From: Isoetes taiwanensis
Taxonomy: Eukaryota; Streptophyta; Lycopodiopsida; Isoetales; Isoetaceae
Length of the DNA: 64,000 nucleotides
Assembly (NCBI GenBank): GCA_021234155.1
Contig: JAJEKV010000113.1
Coordinates: 558,001-622,000 of the forward strand
Reading direction: 5' to 3'
In this document: positions 45,325 to 55,999 of the stretch, in pieces
Layout of the letters: every line of letters begins with the position of its first letter
How positions within the stretch are numbered: position 1 is the stretch's first letter
Translations under genes and position numbers: made by a program
The notes under the pieces: model-generated
Databases searched by the model: none
Seen by the model: the letters and a program-made list of their open reading frames with translations, nothing else
What the model was told of the DNA's origin: nothing

Positions 45325-48300
45325 ATGCTATATATATATATAAATATAAATATATATACGGGTTGGAGACGGTTTGCAACACAAGAGCTAATTCTGTTGT
45401 GAAGCTCAGTTATGGGAAGGTCAAGAATACTCTCCACAACAGCTCAAAAATACTAAGAGTATATTGTCTCCTTTATTGCATGCAGCTCAAATTACTAGAG
45501 CTATGTTTTTATCACGGACTTTTTGCATAAGCGATCCGGACTTTATTTAAAGCGGACTTTCCTTGGATATTTATGGTCAGCATAGACAGACATTGGCCAT
45601 TCACATTTTTATCTTGGCTGGGGTCAACAAAATTGATGATAGTAATGTGGGACTTGTCGGGCTGAATGCTCCCACAGACATCTTGCAATGAATATGGCAA
45701 GAAAATAATTTGGAGACCTTAATTTATATCTTAGGCTTTGTTAAAAACAAAATTGACAAAAACAATTCCTTATGTTCCATTTGTACTGCCTTTAATGTGG
45801 CTTTGACATTTGATTCAGACTAGGAATGCTTAAAATGGAATAAAAGTGGTCTTGGAATAATTGCCAAAATTTTAATTTTGAGCTATATAGTTCCATGGCC
45901 AAACTATTTGGTATCCAATGGAATAGGTGGAAACGCATGTTGGAAGATTTGTTTCAATGGCTAAACTAGTGTGAAAGTAGAGCTCATGTACAAGATGTTG
46001 CTTTGCTAATAAAAAGGTACATTTAATGCAATAAATTGGGTTGCATAACATGCAAAAATACAAAAAGGCACTATGGTCAACTTGGCTATGGTACGTGTAA
46101 TTTTTATAAAGGCATATAATGTTGGGACATGCCATGCTTGCAAGTGGTGGCTTTTGTAAAAGTTTTGCATGCATGAACCTACATGCACGATATGATATGA
46201 CATCTTTAAGCTTTAAGGCTTAAAGCTATAGCATGATAAGACATGTATATGATATGATGTCTTGTTCCTATAGGATTTACTTGGTTAAAGATCCTATGAT
46301 AGATATCATTAATTGGGCAAGATACAAAAGCTGAGACTATAGTTTCCTTTAACGGAAATGGGACATCTTTTCCACAATGTGAATTGTGTAGCATACGTAT
46401 CTTAAATTACCTTGGAAAATTGTGAGTCTTTTGCATAAATCGATTTAGGGTTTCAACTCCTCATTGCTAAATGGCAGCCCTAAAAGGGCGAGACAGTCGA
46501 ATCACTTTGTTATAAATGAAGAAACATGAAAGCGTGGTCATCCCATGCCGAAAATGGGTGGTCGGATTATGGGAAGCCAAGATATTTGCTGAACTTATGC
46601 AAGGCGAAGCTTTATGCAAATCTGGAAATCGATGTGTCTGTAGCAAGTCTGTTTTGGTACAGAATCCATTTGTTCTCACGATATTTTATACTTTAGCATT
46701 GATTCGGTCACCGTAACTGGTTTTGCAAACATGGCATCTTTGGCGTTTTTGTCATGGCCGGTTGGCTTTGCAAACCTTAAAGGCTTTTTTGGATATGCCA
46801 TCTTTGGATTTTTGGAAACAAGCTCCTCATGAGCCTAGTCGTGACTTGCTTCATGATCCAAATTCAGCAAAAATGAAAGCCATACATTTGGTTTGTTGAA
46901 GGCGGTCTTGGCGGTCGCTCTTAGGAGCGATCATTACCATCGATTTGCTCTACGTGTTGGAGCTTTTACGTATTTTTACTCCGGCATAAATAGATAAGAT
47001 GGAAAATTTGGCTTACCGCCATACCATAACTTGGCCCGAGGTGGCTCTATTATGCTTGATACGATACAAATTCGGTCTGTACATCTGAGGCCATACAAAT
47101 ATGATCTTTGCCGAGGGATTTTTTTTCCCGATCCATGCTAATATAGACCTTGATGCACGGATTGAATGGCATGGCACGCTTAGGAAAACAATCTAGCCAA
47201 TATTATCTAGAAAACAAAACTTACATGAAAGGAGCTATCATAATCGGGTCTTGCAAATAATCGAGCAAACTTTAACTCTCAAGTACTTGGATAATGGAGC
47301 TTCAAAACATATAACGACTGCTAAAAGGTTATTACAGTCCGTTTGCTCTAGTAATTTGAAACATAAAACATATAGTTATGGACTTTTAAGGTTATATGCT
47401 TTAAGCATTTAAGGATCAAAATGATGACTTCGATTTAAAATCGGTTCACTATTTATGATGGCTACACCTTGTTTTGCATAAAAAGTGCATAAAGCAAATA
47501 GGTTGATAAATTGAAAAAGATTCTTTAAGTTAAAAGATTCCAAGTTATATTTCTCTCTCTTTCTTGTTAAAACTAACAACGGGCAAAAAGGATACAATTG
47601 GTGATCGGTGATAAGTCGAGAGACCAAATGTACCTTTGCCCTTGCATCGTCTATCGATTATCGCTAACGTTTGCATGATTAGGCTGCGATCTGGGTTCTC
47701 TCCTCAATTGTCTCTGTTTTTTGCTACCGGGGTTGGCGTTAACATGGAAGGTTATGGAATTCTGAAAAAAATGTAGTATGCTATCGTTTTACAAGTTATT
47801 ATTTAAACTATACACTTTCAAGATAAGTCTACTTTGCAATTTGCTCTCTGCTTTGTCGCATTATGCTTTAGAATTTGTCTCAACTTCCACTTTTCATTAA
47901 GGATGCATAGTTTTGGGGCTTGAAAATCAGCCCTCGATAAATATCCTAAATGTTAAGTATTGAGATGTGCTTAGAATCGCTTGTAACAGTTTTCATTAAG
48001 GACACATAGTTTTGGGGCTTGAGAAATCAGCCCTCTACTAGGTAACTGAATGTAAAGTAATGTCGACTTGACCGGACAAATATTGAGCTTATTTAGTATT
48101 CTTGTTGGACTCATTTGGTTTAGGGCACCCGTAGTGCCAGGCCAATTTCTCTCTAACTTAGTTAAGTGGCCAGAGTTAGGAGTATGGACTTGGCTAGATT
48201 AGACCCTAGGCAAAGGAAAGTATATATCTTTGGAAACATACATTTATCATATTCAAGGATATGAAACTCTATCCTTTTGAGTCCACAGATTAATTGAACC

Positions 48301-48579
48301 ACGGTACCTCTGCGTGATTTATTGAACATTATGTTTTTCATTTGCACCTCTCTTGTTACATTGGCTATTCTTGGTTTGCTACTTACTTACTGTTTGCTAT
48401 TTATCGATGATGCATTGGGAAATTTCATAAATGACAAGTACTAGCCGCGCGAATGATGACGGATTTCTATGGTTTATGAACATTAAAAAATTGGGCTTCT
48501 TGAAACACGAAGAAAGGACCATAAAAGGTATGAATATCACGCTGTATGTGATTTATCTTTTAGCTTTTAGCGTAGTAAC

Positions 48580-48644
48580 GATATCTGAGGAGTAGCGTAG
48601 GGTCCTAGCGAATGCTGGTACCACTGCGCTACCTAACAATATCT
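48580..48644 (+). other. Conserved folded motif near the 3' end of unit 2
   Basis: Same position relative to the terminal hairpin as 45218-45281. Here GATATCTGAGGA is intact and the outer GATAT/ATATC stem is preserved, followed by the GGTCCTAGCGAAT block. It satisfies part of a hammerhead core but has U rather than A after GAA and extra bases before stem II. Confidence 0.35.
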
Positions 48645-48661
48645 TGAATTTTCTTTAGGAC

Positions 48662-48686
48662 CCTACTTCCTGCGGTAGGAGGTAGG
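48662..48686 (+). other. Terminal hairpin of unit 2
   Basis: The same 10-bp CCTACTTCCT / AGGAGGTAGG stem with a GCGGT loop as in unit 1, immediately before GATGC and the TA tract that opens unit 3. Confidence 0.75.
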
Positions 48687-48690
48687 ATGC

Positions 48691-51600
48691 TATATATATA
48701 TATAAATATATATATATAACGAGGTTGGGAGGCGGTTGCAACACAAGAGCTAGTCCCTGACGCGTGAAGCTCATCTGCATTGTAGGAGAGGTCAAGTACT
48801 CTCCGCAACAACGGCTCAAAATACTAAAACTATGTTGTCTCCTTTATTACATCGGCTCAAATTACTAGAGCTATGTTTTCATGGAGCTTTGGATAGCGTC
48901 CGGACTTTATTTAAAGGTCACTTTCCTTGGATATTTATGAGGAAATTACTAGACATTGGCCATTACATGCACATCTTGGCTAGGGTCCAACAAAATTGAT
49001 GATAGTAATTGTGGACTTGTGGTAGCTCAATGCTCCCTGAGAGGTCTAGAAATGAATATGGCAAGAAAAATAATTTGGAGACCTTGGCTATATGCTTAGG
49101 CTTTGTTAAACAAAATTGACAAAAACAATTCCTTATGTTCAATTTGGCCCATGCCTTTAATGTGGCTTTGACATTTGATTCAGACCTAGGAATGCTTAAA
49201 ATGGAATAAAAAGGAGTGCAAATAATTGCAAAATTTTAATTTTTCTATATGGTTCCATGGCCAAACTATTTGGTATCAATGGAATAGATGGAAACGCATG
49301 TTGGAAGATTTGTTTCAATGGCTAAACTAGTGTGAAAGTAGAGCTCATGTACAAGATGTTGCTTTGCTAATAAAGCAAAAGGTACATTCAATGCAATAAA
49401 TTGGTGCATAACATGCAAAAATGCAAAAGGCACTATGGTCAACTTGGCTATGGTACGTGTAATTTTTTAAAGGCATATAATGTTGGGACATGCCATGCTT
49501 GCCAAGTGGTGGCTTTTGTAAAAAGTTTTGCATGCATGAACCTACATGCACGATATGATATGACATCTTTAAACTTTAGGCTTAAAGCTATGGATAAGAC
49601 ATGTATATGATATGATGTCTTGTTCCTATAGGATTTACTTGGTTAAAAGATCTATGATAGATATCATTAATTGGGCAAAATACAAATTTGAGACTATAGT
49701 TTCCTTTAACGGAAATGGGGACATCTTTTCCACAATGTGAATTATGGTAGCATACGTATGCCAAATTACCTTGGAAAATTTGGCCGGTCTTTTGCATAGT
49801 CGATTTTGGGTTTTCAACTCCTGGCTGAGCCTAAATGGCCGCTAAATATTTGAGGAGCATCGCATATTGCTTTTATATGGAAGAAGAAGCGTGGTCATCC
49901 CATCCAAAAATGGGCTGGTGTCGGCAACTATGGGAAGCCGGGTGGCTACTACTATCAGGCGAAGCTTTATGCAAATCAAAATGATTTTACGTAGCAATTG
50001 ATTTGATGCTGAATATCCATTTGTTCTCGATATTTTATACTAGCATTGAAGTTGTTTAAAGATTGCAAACATGGCAAAATTGGTGTTTTTGTCATAAGCA
50101 TGGCTTTTGCAAGCCTTAAATGCATTTTGGATAAATGCCATCTTTGGCCTAGATGGAACTCCTCATGAGCTTAATTTTAGGGCTCATGATCCGGTTCCGT
50201 TTAAAAATGGAAGCTCTGCATTTTGTGAAGAGTGGTTATTCTGGAATGTTACAGGATGCATAACACTGTTGAATTGCCGAATATTGGAGCTATCTATTTT
50301 TAGTTTCTTTGATAAGGTGGAAATCCTTGGTGCAGCCATATCAATCTTATTGGTCAACATCCTCGAATCTGCTTTTGGAACTTCAACATCGGCATTATTT
50401 ATAGAAAGATGAAACTACTTGTTATTTAATCATTCTATTTGAATTTAATTTATTTTTTCCTTTAAAGCGAGTTTTCAATAGCCTTGGATGAAAATGTGTT
50501 TGGTTAACCAAAATCTTTCCATTTTTAAGGATAAATTATGGATGTTGTGCCAAATTAGAGGTTGCAAACAATATTATTTTGGTTTTGGATCGCTTTTGTA
50601 CAGCTTTGGTTCAAATGATTTTCAACAAAATGATATAAGTGCAGTACCCGATACTATTAGACTTCTCCATGTCACTTTAACATGTTTGTTGGTTATTGCT
50701 TTTTGAGGATAAAAAAAAGCGGTCCAAGATTGCCAAATTTGTCTCTTTTATATGGCGACACACTTTAAAAGGTGCTATTGTATGCTTTTCTCATATGGTG
50801 AACCGGCCTTGCTAGTATGAAGGCTTTTGAGCTTAAAATGGGCAAAGAGTTTATTCGGGGTATCTTCTTTAGCATTAGTGCATTCATATGGTAATAGTGG
50901 TCGTACTTGTGATAAAAGATGAATGCCCTAAGCAATATGCATTTATTTGTCCTTTAGGCTTAGAAATTGCGAAATTATTACAAAACCTACGAGTTGTGTC
51001 TATATAAAGGAATAACTTATAGATTTTGATTAATGTATAGCAAATCCTAAGCTTTTGGATTTGGATAATTCTCAGATTATAATTCCATTTCTTTTTGCAT
51101 TTAGTGTTTTCATTTGGCAAAACTTACAGTTGGTGATTTATTCATTGTGACCCAATGTTTCTTTCCCTTCTCTTTCTTGTTAATATTTTCAGAACAGGGT
51201 TGGTTGCATGATTGGGCTCAATCACGGGTTCTCTCCTCAATTGTCTACTATTTTTGCTACGGGGTTAGGCGTTAACATGGAAGGTTGTGGAGAATTGAAA
51301 AATGTATTGTATCTTGTCGTTTTACAAGTTAATGTTTAAACTATACACTTTCAAGATAAGTCTACTTTGCAATTTGCTCTCTACTTTATGCATTATGCTT
51401 TAGAATTTGTCTCAACTTTTCATTAAGGATGCTTAGTTTGGGAGCTTGAGAAATGGAAGCCCTCGACTAAATATCCCTAAATGTTAATTGTTGAGATTTA
51501 CTTAAGAATTGCTTATATGATTTTCATTAAGGACACATAGTTTTGGGGCTTGAGGAAATCAGCCCTCTACTAATTGCTGAATGTGAAAGTAAATATTCTT

Positions 51601-51825
51601 GTTGGACTCATTTGGTTTAGGGCTTTTACAGGTAGTGCCGGAATGAAATTTCTCAACAGGTTAAGTGACCAAGTTAGGAGTATGGACTTAGCTAGATTAG
51701 ACCTAGAGCAAGGAAAGTATATATATTTGCGGAAACACCATTTATATATTCATATATATGAAACTCTATCCTATTTATATATATATATATAGTGAACCAC
51801 CCTATACACCTCTCGTGATCTATGT
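48691..51825 (+). repeat. Tandem unit 3, 3'-truncated and with a divergent middle
   Basis: Follows units 1 and 2 until about 50100, then from about 50140 to 51190 is clearly diverged, and returns to close similarity from about 51220. In the divergent part 50107-50412 (plus) is open for 101 codons: DGTPHELNFRAHDPVPFK aligns with WKQAPHEPSRELAFHDQ of unit 1, so protein positions (PHE, HDP, FC) are retained where DNA is not. The terminal hairpin is missing; the unit stops near 51825 and runs into TA-rich sequence. Confidence 0.8.
50107..50412 (+). CDS. Open segment of the divergent unit 3, unknown protein
   Basis: A 101-codon frame. The first 45 residues (LDGTPHELNFRAHDPVPF, FCEEWLFW) align by eye with broken frames in units 1 and 2. 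The rest is hydrophobic (IFSFFDKVEILGAAISILLV). No domain recognised. It is more likely an internal piece of a longer decayed protein than an independent gene. Confidence 0.35.
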   Translation: MQALNAFWINAIFGLDGTPHELNFRAHDPVPFKNGSSAFCEEWLFWNVTGCITLLNCRILELSIFSFFDKVEILGAAISILLVNILESAFGTSTSALFIER

Positions 51826-51893
51826 ATATATCTATGTATATCTATGTATATATCTGTGTATATCTATGTATATATATATATATATGTATATAC
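51826..51893. repeat. TA/TATG microsatellite at the junction of two convergent elements
   Basis: TATATATCTATG-type repeats grading into (TA)n. It separates the plus-strand tandem units from the minus-strand RT element family, whose elements all carry TA tracts at their ends. Confidence 0.8.
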
Positions 51894-54330
51894 TAATTTG
51901 ATTACTAGGATCTAATCTAGCAACACCTTTTACTCCAAACATTAAACCCTCGTTAGTGCTTGAGCCCCAAGTCACGCCCACTGGCGTTACCCGGGGCCTA
52001 TACCATCGATGCCAGTTCTACATCTTTGTTTTGTGTATTACAAACATAATCTTTTTTTATTGGTAGTCATTACGAATCTACCTTCTTTATACCCTAGACT
52101 CCTCATGAAGAAAGTTATGATCATAACTTCAAACAAAAAGACTTTGGCCAAAGAAGATTAGATCATGGCTTGACATAATGGGAATATAAAACCTAAGGAT
52201 AAACATGTCAAGCCTCTCATGCGTATGAAGAAAGTTACTCACATAACTCAAACATATCGCTCCAAGGTTATGAATGGAATCCTAATCGAACAAAAGAGTA
52301 AAGCCATTGGGCATTTTTAATGTCATTTGCCCATATTTAGTTCTTTGTCGAAAGCGGTGGTGACACACTTTAAACCGGACATCTCTATCAAAGGGGCAAA
52401 GCTAAACAATAAATTATAACCCTTTGCACCTAAAGATGTGCATAAAATCTGACTTTTGCCCATTATTGGGTCCATGATTTGCATTAGGCCAAAAAGTACT
52501 ATTGTATTACATTTATGTGATTCTAATTTTTCGAAAAAACTTTGAGTCAAGACACTTAATGATGGCAAATATCACATTGAAATTATTGCAAAAAGCCATT
52601 TAGCGGCATAAGCAGAAAGGTTTTCTGATTCGAGCAAATATCATACATCCTATTATGTCAAGTTCCATTGTTTTGAGAATCTGAATTTTCATCGACATAT
52701 TCTAAGTTAAGAACGTCATCAAAAGGTAGATCTTTTTCCGCGAATTGATTCATCTATCAACAAAGCGAGGAAAATCGGAGAAAAACATGCATGTCTTGCA
52801 TGTGCCATGTCTGTGTGAAGGTCGGATGTAACCTATAGAAGCGAAATATTTCCAAAATATATCATATTGGTAATTTTTGAAGCATTGAACTTCGATCCAA
52901 CACGACCATAGTGTAGCAATGATTCAAAAAGCGGTACCATTTTCCACATCCACAAAAAGGTGGGTTAGACATGTTACACAATCCAACCATTCAAAAGTTA
53001 GCCTACATGGGTAGCGAGAAAGGATTAGCGGGTAAGCAAAAAAAACCACGTTTTCATCCTTTTCCTTTTTAGTGTAGAAAGAAATCATAAAGCGAAACCA
53101 TAAATGTAAATCGGTTTTATTGGATTGTTTTGCCACGGTAGCCTATGTGCTTAAAAAGGAAATTTTCTGTTTAATCATATTTACTATTTAACTTTCGAAA
53201 CTCAAGAGCTAAGGCCTAAAAATCTTAGCATTATAAGCAGCGAGGAGCGATAAACCATTTCCGCTCTTCTAGTTTAGTTGCTAACGGCGTTTAGATGTAG
53301 CTTATAGGCTTAATCACGGATAGAAAAAGCAGTCTGAGATGGATAGAAAATATCCTCGTGACTCTAAATTATAGACAATAGAACCTCATCAAAAGGCGCC
53401 CGTGCGGTTAGTCAAATCTTGACATTTCCACGATTAATAGCGGTCTCGGGATTCTCATAGGCCGGTGTGGAGATATCGCCATTTTCAGCCCTCATAGGCT
53501 GTTTGCTCTAGCTACCACCGGCGGACGAATGACATTACTAGCATCAAAATTCTTGTTTCTACTACTAGGGGTACTTCGTTTTACTCCAAAGTCTTTCCTT
53601 CTCTCTTTGTTCTTGGCTCCGGGGAGGGACCAGCCCCTCGTTTGGGTGCCATCTTCTCACAAGCGAGCTTCTCGATAAGCGCCTAGGTTTAAGCGGAGTG
53701 TATCTGAAATTCACAAAGAGAGGAAAAATAGCATACCTTTGCATTTGCCGGTCATGACCGACCATAAAATCGTGAGACTGTTCCCCAATGCCTTAGGGCG
53801 GAACCATTAAGGGAGATAGCCCTAAATCTTCCTGAAATCTAAAATGGTTGTTATGTGAAATATTTCTAGGGATTACGCAATATTCTCATGCTCCCTAGGC
53901 GGTCGGCTATATTATTTTCTCAATTGAGAAAAAGTAATTAGGTCTAGGTCCCAGTTTGTTTAAGTGGCTAAATGTTGGTCCTTAGAAAACTAAGAGTCAT
54001 AAGCCATACCACCAAGGGGTCAATAATTCTCAAGGTTAGAACCCATAGTGTAAGTTATGAGGGTGCACATATAATATCTTATTTACTTGGCCGGATATGT
54101 GACACAAGCAGCGGGGGAGAATATGGAGATTATGTCAACTTTGTGGAGCGAGAGGTTGTACAATGGTGGTAAAGTAGATGACAAAATGCCACCTTCAAAA
54201 GGTACATGGTGTGATAAGACTCTAAGACACCCATTTCTATTTTATAGAACCACTTTTAGTGTATCAAATTTGGCTAGGTATTTTGAAACTTTCATACACC
54301 ATGACGGCTAAATAAAGCTTGATCTGGCAT
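51890..54330 (-). repeat. Repeat A', second copy of the 2.4 kb 5' block of the RT element
   Basis: Near-full-length direct copy of 58895-61313. Read on the minus strand it starts after the TA tail of the RT element (…CATGGTGTATGAAAG) and ends …AGATTAGATCCTAGTAATCA. It contains the same broken coding as the other copy, including the ATGGCACCCAAACGAGG start near 53650. It is either the beginning of a second, truncated tandem copy or an LTR-like terminal repeat. Confidence 0.85.
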
Positions 54331-54365
54331 TAATTTTATATATATTTATATGTATATATATAGCA

Positions 54366-54390
54366 CCTACCTCCTTCATGAGATAGTAGG
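54366..54390 (-). other. Terminal hairpin of the RT element
   Basis: On the minus strand CCTACTATCT...GGAGGTAGG followed by TGCTATATATATA. The same order (hairpin, GG(A)TGC, TA tract) ends tandem units 1 and 2 on the plus strand. Confidence 0.65.
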
Positions 54391-54699
54391 GTCTTTTGGT
54401 TTAGTCCTTACGCAAATTCTTTCATTTTATTAGCACTACATAAGTACTAGGTGAGCAGGGGTTACCTAGCGTCTTTGCTAGGACCCCCTACCCATATAAA
54501 TACAAAATGTAAAAATGATGCGGTATTCCTCGAAATCTAAAAAGCTAAAGATTAAGATTCGTTGAAAATAATTAGAGTATGTACACAGTGGTGCACCAGC
54601 CTTAAAAAGCCTTAGCGGGTCCCCACATTGAAAGTTAGGCCGGGGAAAGTCTTGTTTGAGAACCTTCTCTACATTCTTAAAAGATAGTTCTCTTGTCAA

Positions 54700-55860
54700 A
54701 ACCGTTCATCGCGAAACAATCCATAATTTTGAATAGGTCTTTTTTGCTTCTTCAGTTTCTTTGTGAACATAAAGAAATTTTGGGCATAACTATGAGCAAA
54801 CCACCTTCGGCTTGAAATGCGATTCTGCTTTTGTCGACCATCCGTATTTCTTGGCGACAAAGGCAAAGTCTCTCTTTTATCATATTTGGAGGTTACAAAC
54901 ACACCTATAGCCCATTTTCAAGATATGAATCTTCATCTTGAGGAAACAAGTCATCCCTAACACACTACTTTCATCAACAGATGAAATCTTTTGTCTCATT
55001 CTTAATTTCAATAAAGTTAAGGTCATAAATCCAAAGGTCTTTTGCTTATCAAAGAACTCAAGAGGATTCCCACAATTCACAAGTAGTAGATCATCCATAT
55101 ATCTAAAGAACTATTAAATGCGGCAATATCACGGTATCTTCCTTTCCTTGCGGTCTTAGGATGAAATTTAACTCATTCCAAGCTAAATACAAATTGCACC
55201 AATTTGGTGAAGATGAAACCCATCGGTATGCGCATTGTTGTTTCAGTCTCGCCATTATTGCATAACCAACGATTTTCAATAACCATTCATTCTTTGTAAA
55301 TGGGTTAATTACGGTCATTTACGCCCAACATTCGGGTTGCTTATCACAAGTGATCCCATTTGTAGTCAAACTCAAGACTATTATTACCCTTGGTTTTAAT
55401 CCATAATTTGTTATTCTTGTGGTGACCTACGGTATGTAAAGAGGCTGCATTAATGACATCCCTCATGGCACGACATATCCCGGTCTCACCATCTAGAGGT
55501 ATACATTCATAACATTTTGTCACATCGTGACAAACAAGCTAAAGATCTTTTCGGGGAAGATTAAAGAGGCGGCGTCGTAAGCGAATTGATCATCAATTTG
55601 GATTAAGGTTTTCCCACAAAAGATTTGAAACTTCTTACAAAGGTCCCTAGAGACCTCGGGCGGATATCGAGAATACTTTTAAGGCAAAGCGTTATCAAGC
55701 TAGCAATATCGAAAAAATTGAATTGTGTGCATTTGTGATCCGGTAAGCTATTTTTATGGGCTTTGTAGATGCACAAAAAAATCACGGTAGTGGTAAAGGT
55801 ATATAAACACGAGGAGTAGAGGTGCTAGGATTTATGTCACGGTTAATATGATTTCAATAT
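54700..55860 (-). pseudogene. Divergent reverse transcriptase, Penelope-like motif pattern, frameshifted
   Basis: Minus strand, motifs in order. A pre-A segment has FLCIYKAHKNSLPDHKC (near 55730-55780). Motif A is DVTKCYECIPLDGE (55485-55526), with the catalytic Asp. Motif B is IPMGF in one frame and SSPNWCNLYLAWNEL in the next (55165-55235), so a frameshift falls inside it. Motif C is RYMDDLLLVN (55075-55105), with YMDD. Then FLKMKIH (54920-54955; Penelope-like RTs have FLD here) and KYDKRE.LP (54860-54892). The D...IP, MG..SP..NLYL, (R)Y.DD, FL...I, YDKR series is that of Penelope-like and related RTs, not of L1 or LTR polymerases. No GIY-YIG endonuclease was recognised after it. Frame changes number at least three. 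Confidence 0.7.
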
Positions 55861-55999
55861 CTTTGTGAATAACCCGACAACTCCATCGAATGTCAACTCT
55901 GACTTTCTCGGAGGACATAAAATCAGGATGGCGGTCGTTCAAAACTAAATTCTTAAGCTAATTGTGGGCACATGGCTTCGGGTTGTTTGTAGCTTTGTC

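Larger units (their letters stand above)
41962..45329 (+). repeat. Tandem unit 1 of about 3.36 kb
   Basis: First of three head-to-tail units. Begins with a TA tract then GGTTGGAGAG.TTGCAACACA and ends with GGTCTAGCGAATGCTAG, a hairpin (45300-45324) and GGATGCTATATATA, which is the start of unit 2. Protein-like plus-strand pieces survive: 42877-43095 (LVKDPMIDIISGQDSKAETI and VDYVAYVCQITLENC) and near 43440 (FWKQAPHEPSRELAFHD). The PHE...HDP...FC pattern is conserved in units 2 and 3, suggesting former coding on this strand. No known domain was recognised. Confidence 0.85.
45330..48690 (+). repeat. Tandem unit 2 of about 3.36 kb
   Basis: Closely related to unit 1 along its whole length; differences are mainly short indels. 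Protein-like pieces include 46516-46716 (WEAKIFAELMQGEALCKSGN) and FWKQAPHEPSRDLLHDPNS near 46815. Ends GGTCCTAGCGAATGCTGG, hairpin 48662-48686 and GGATGCTATATATA. Confidence 0.85.

Noticed and set aside
45872-46203. Minus-strand frames with SYHIVHVGSCMQNF-type peptides repeated in all three tandem units
   Set aside because: Conserved only because the DNA is repeated; the plus strand carries the residue pattern retained in the diverged unit, so these are shadows.
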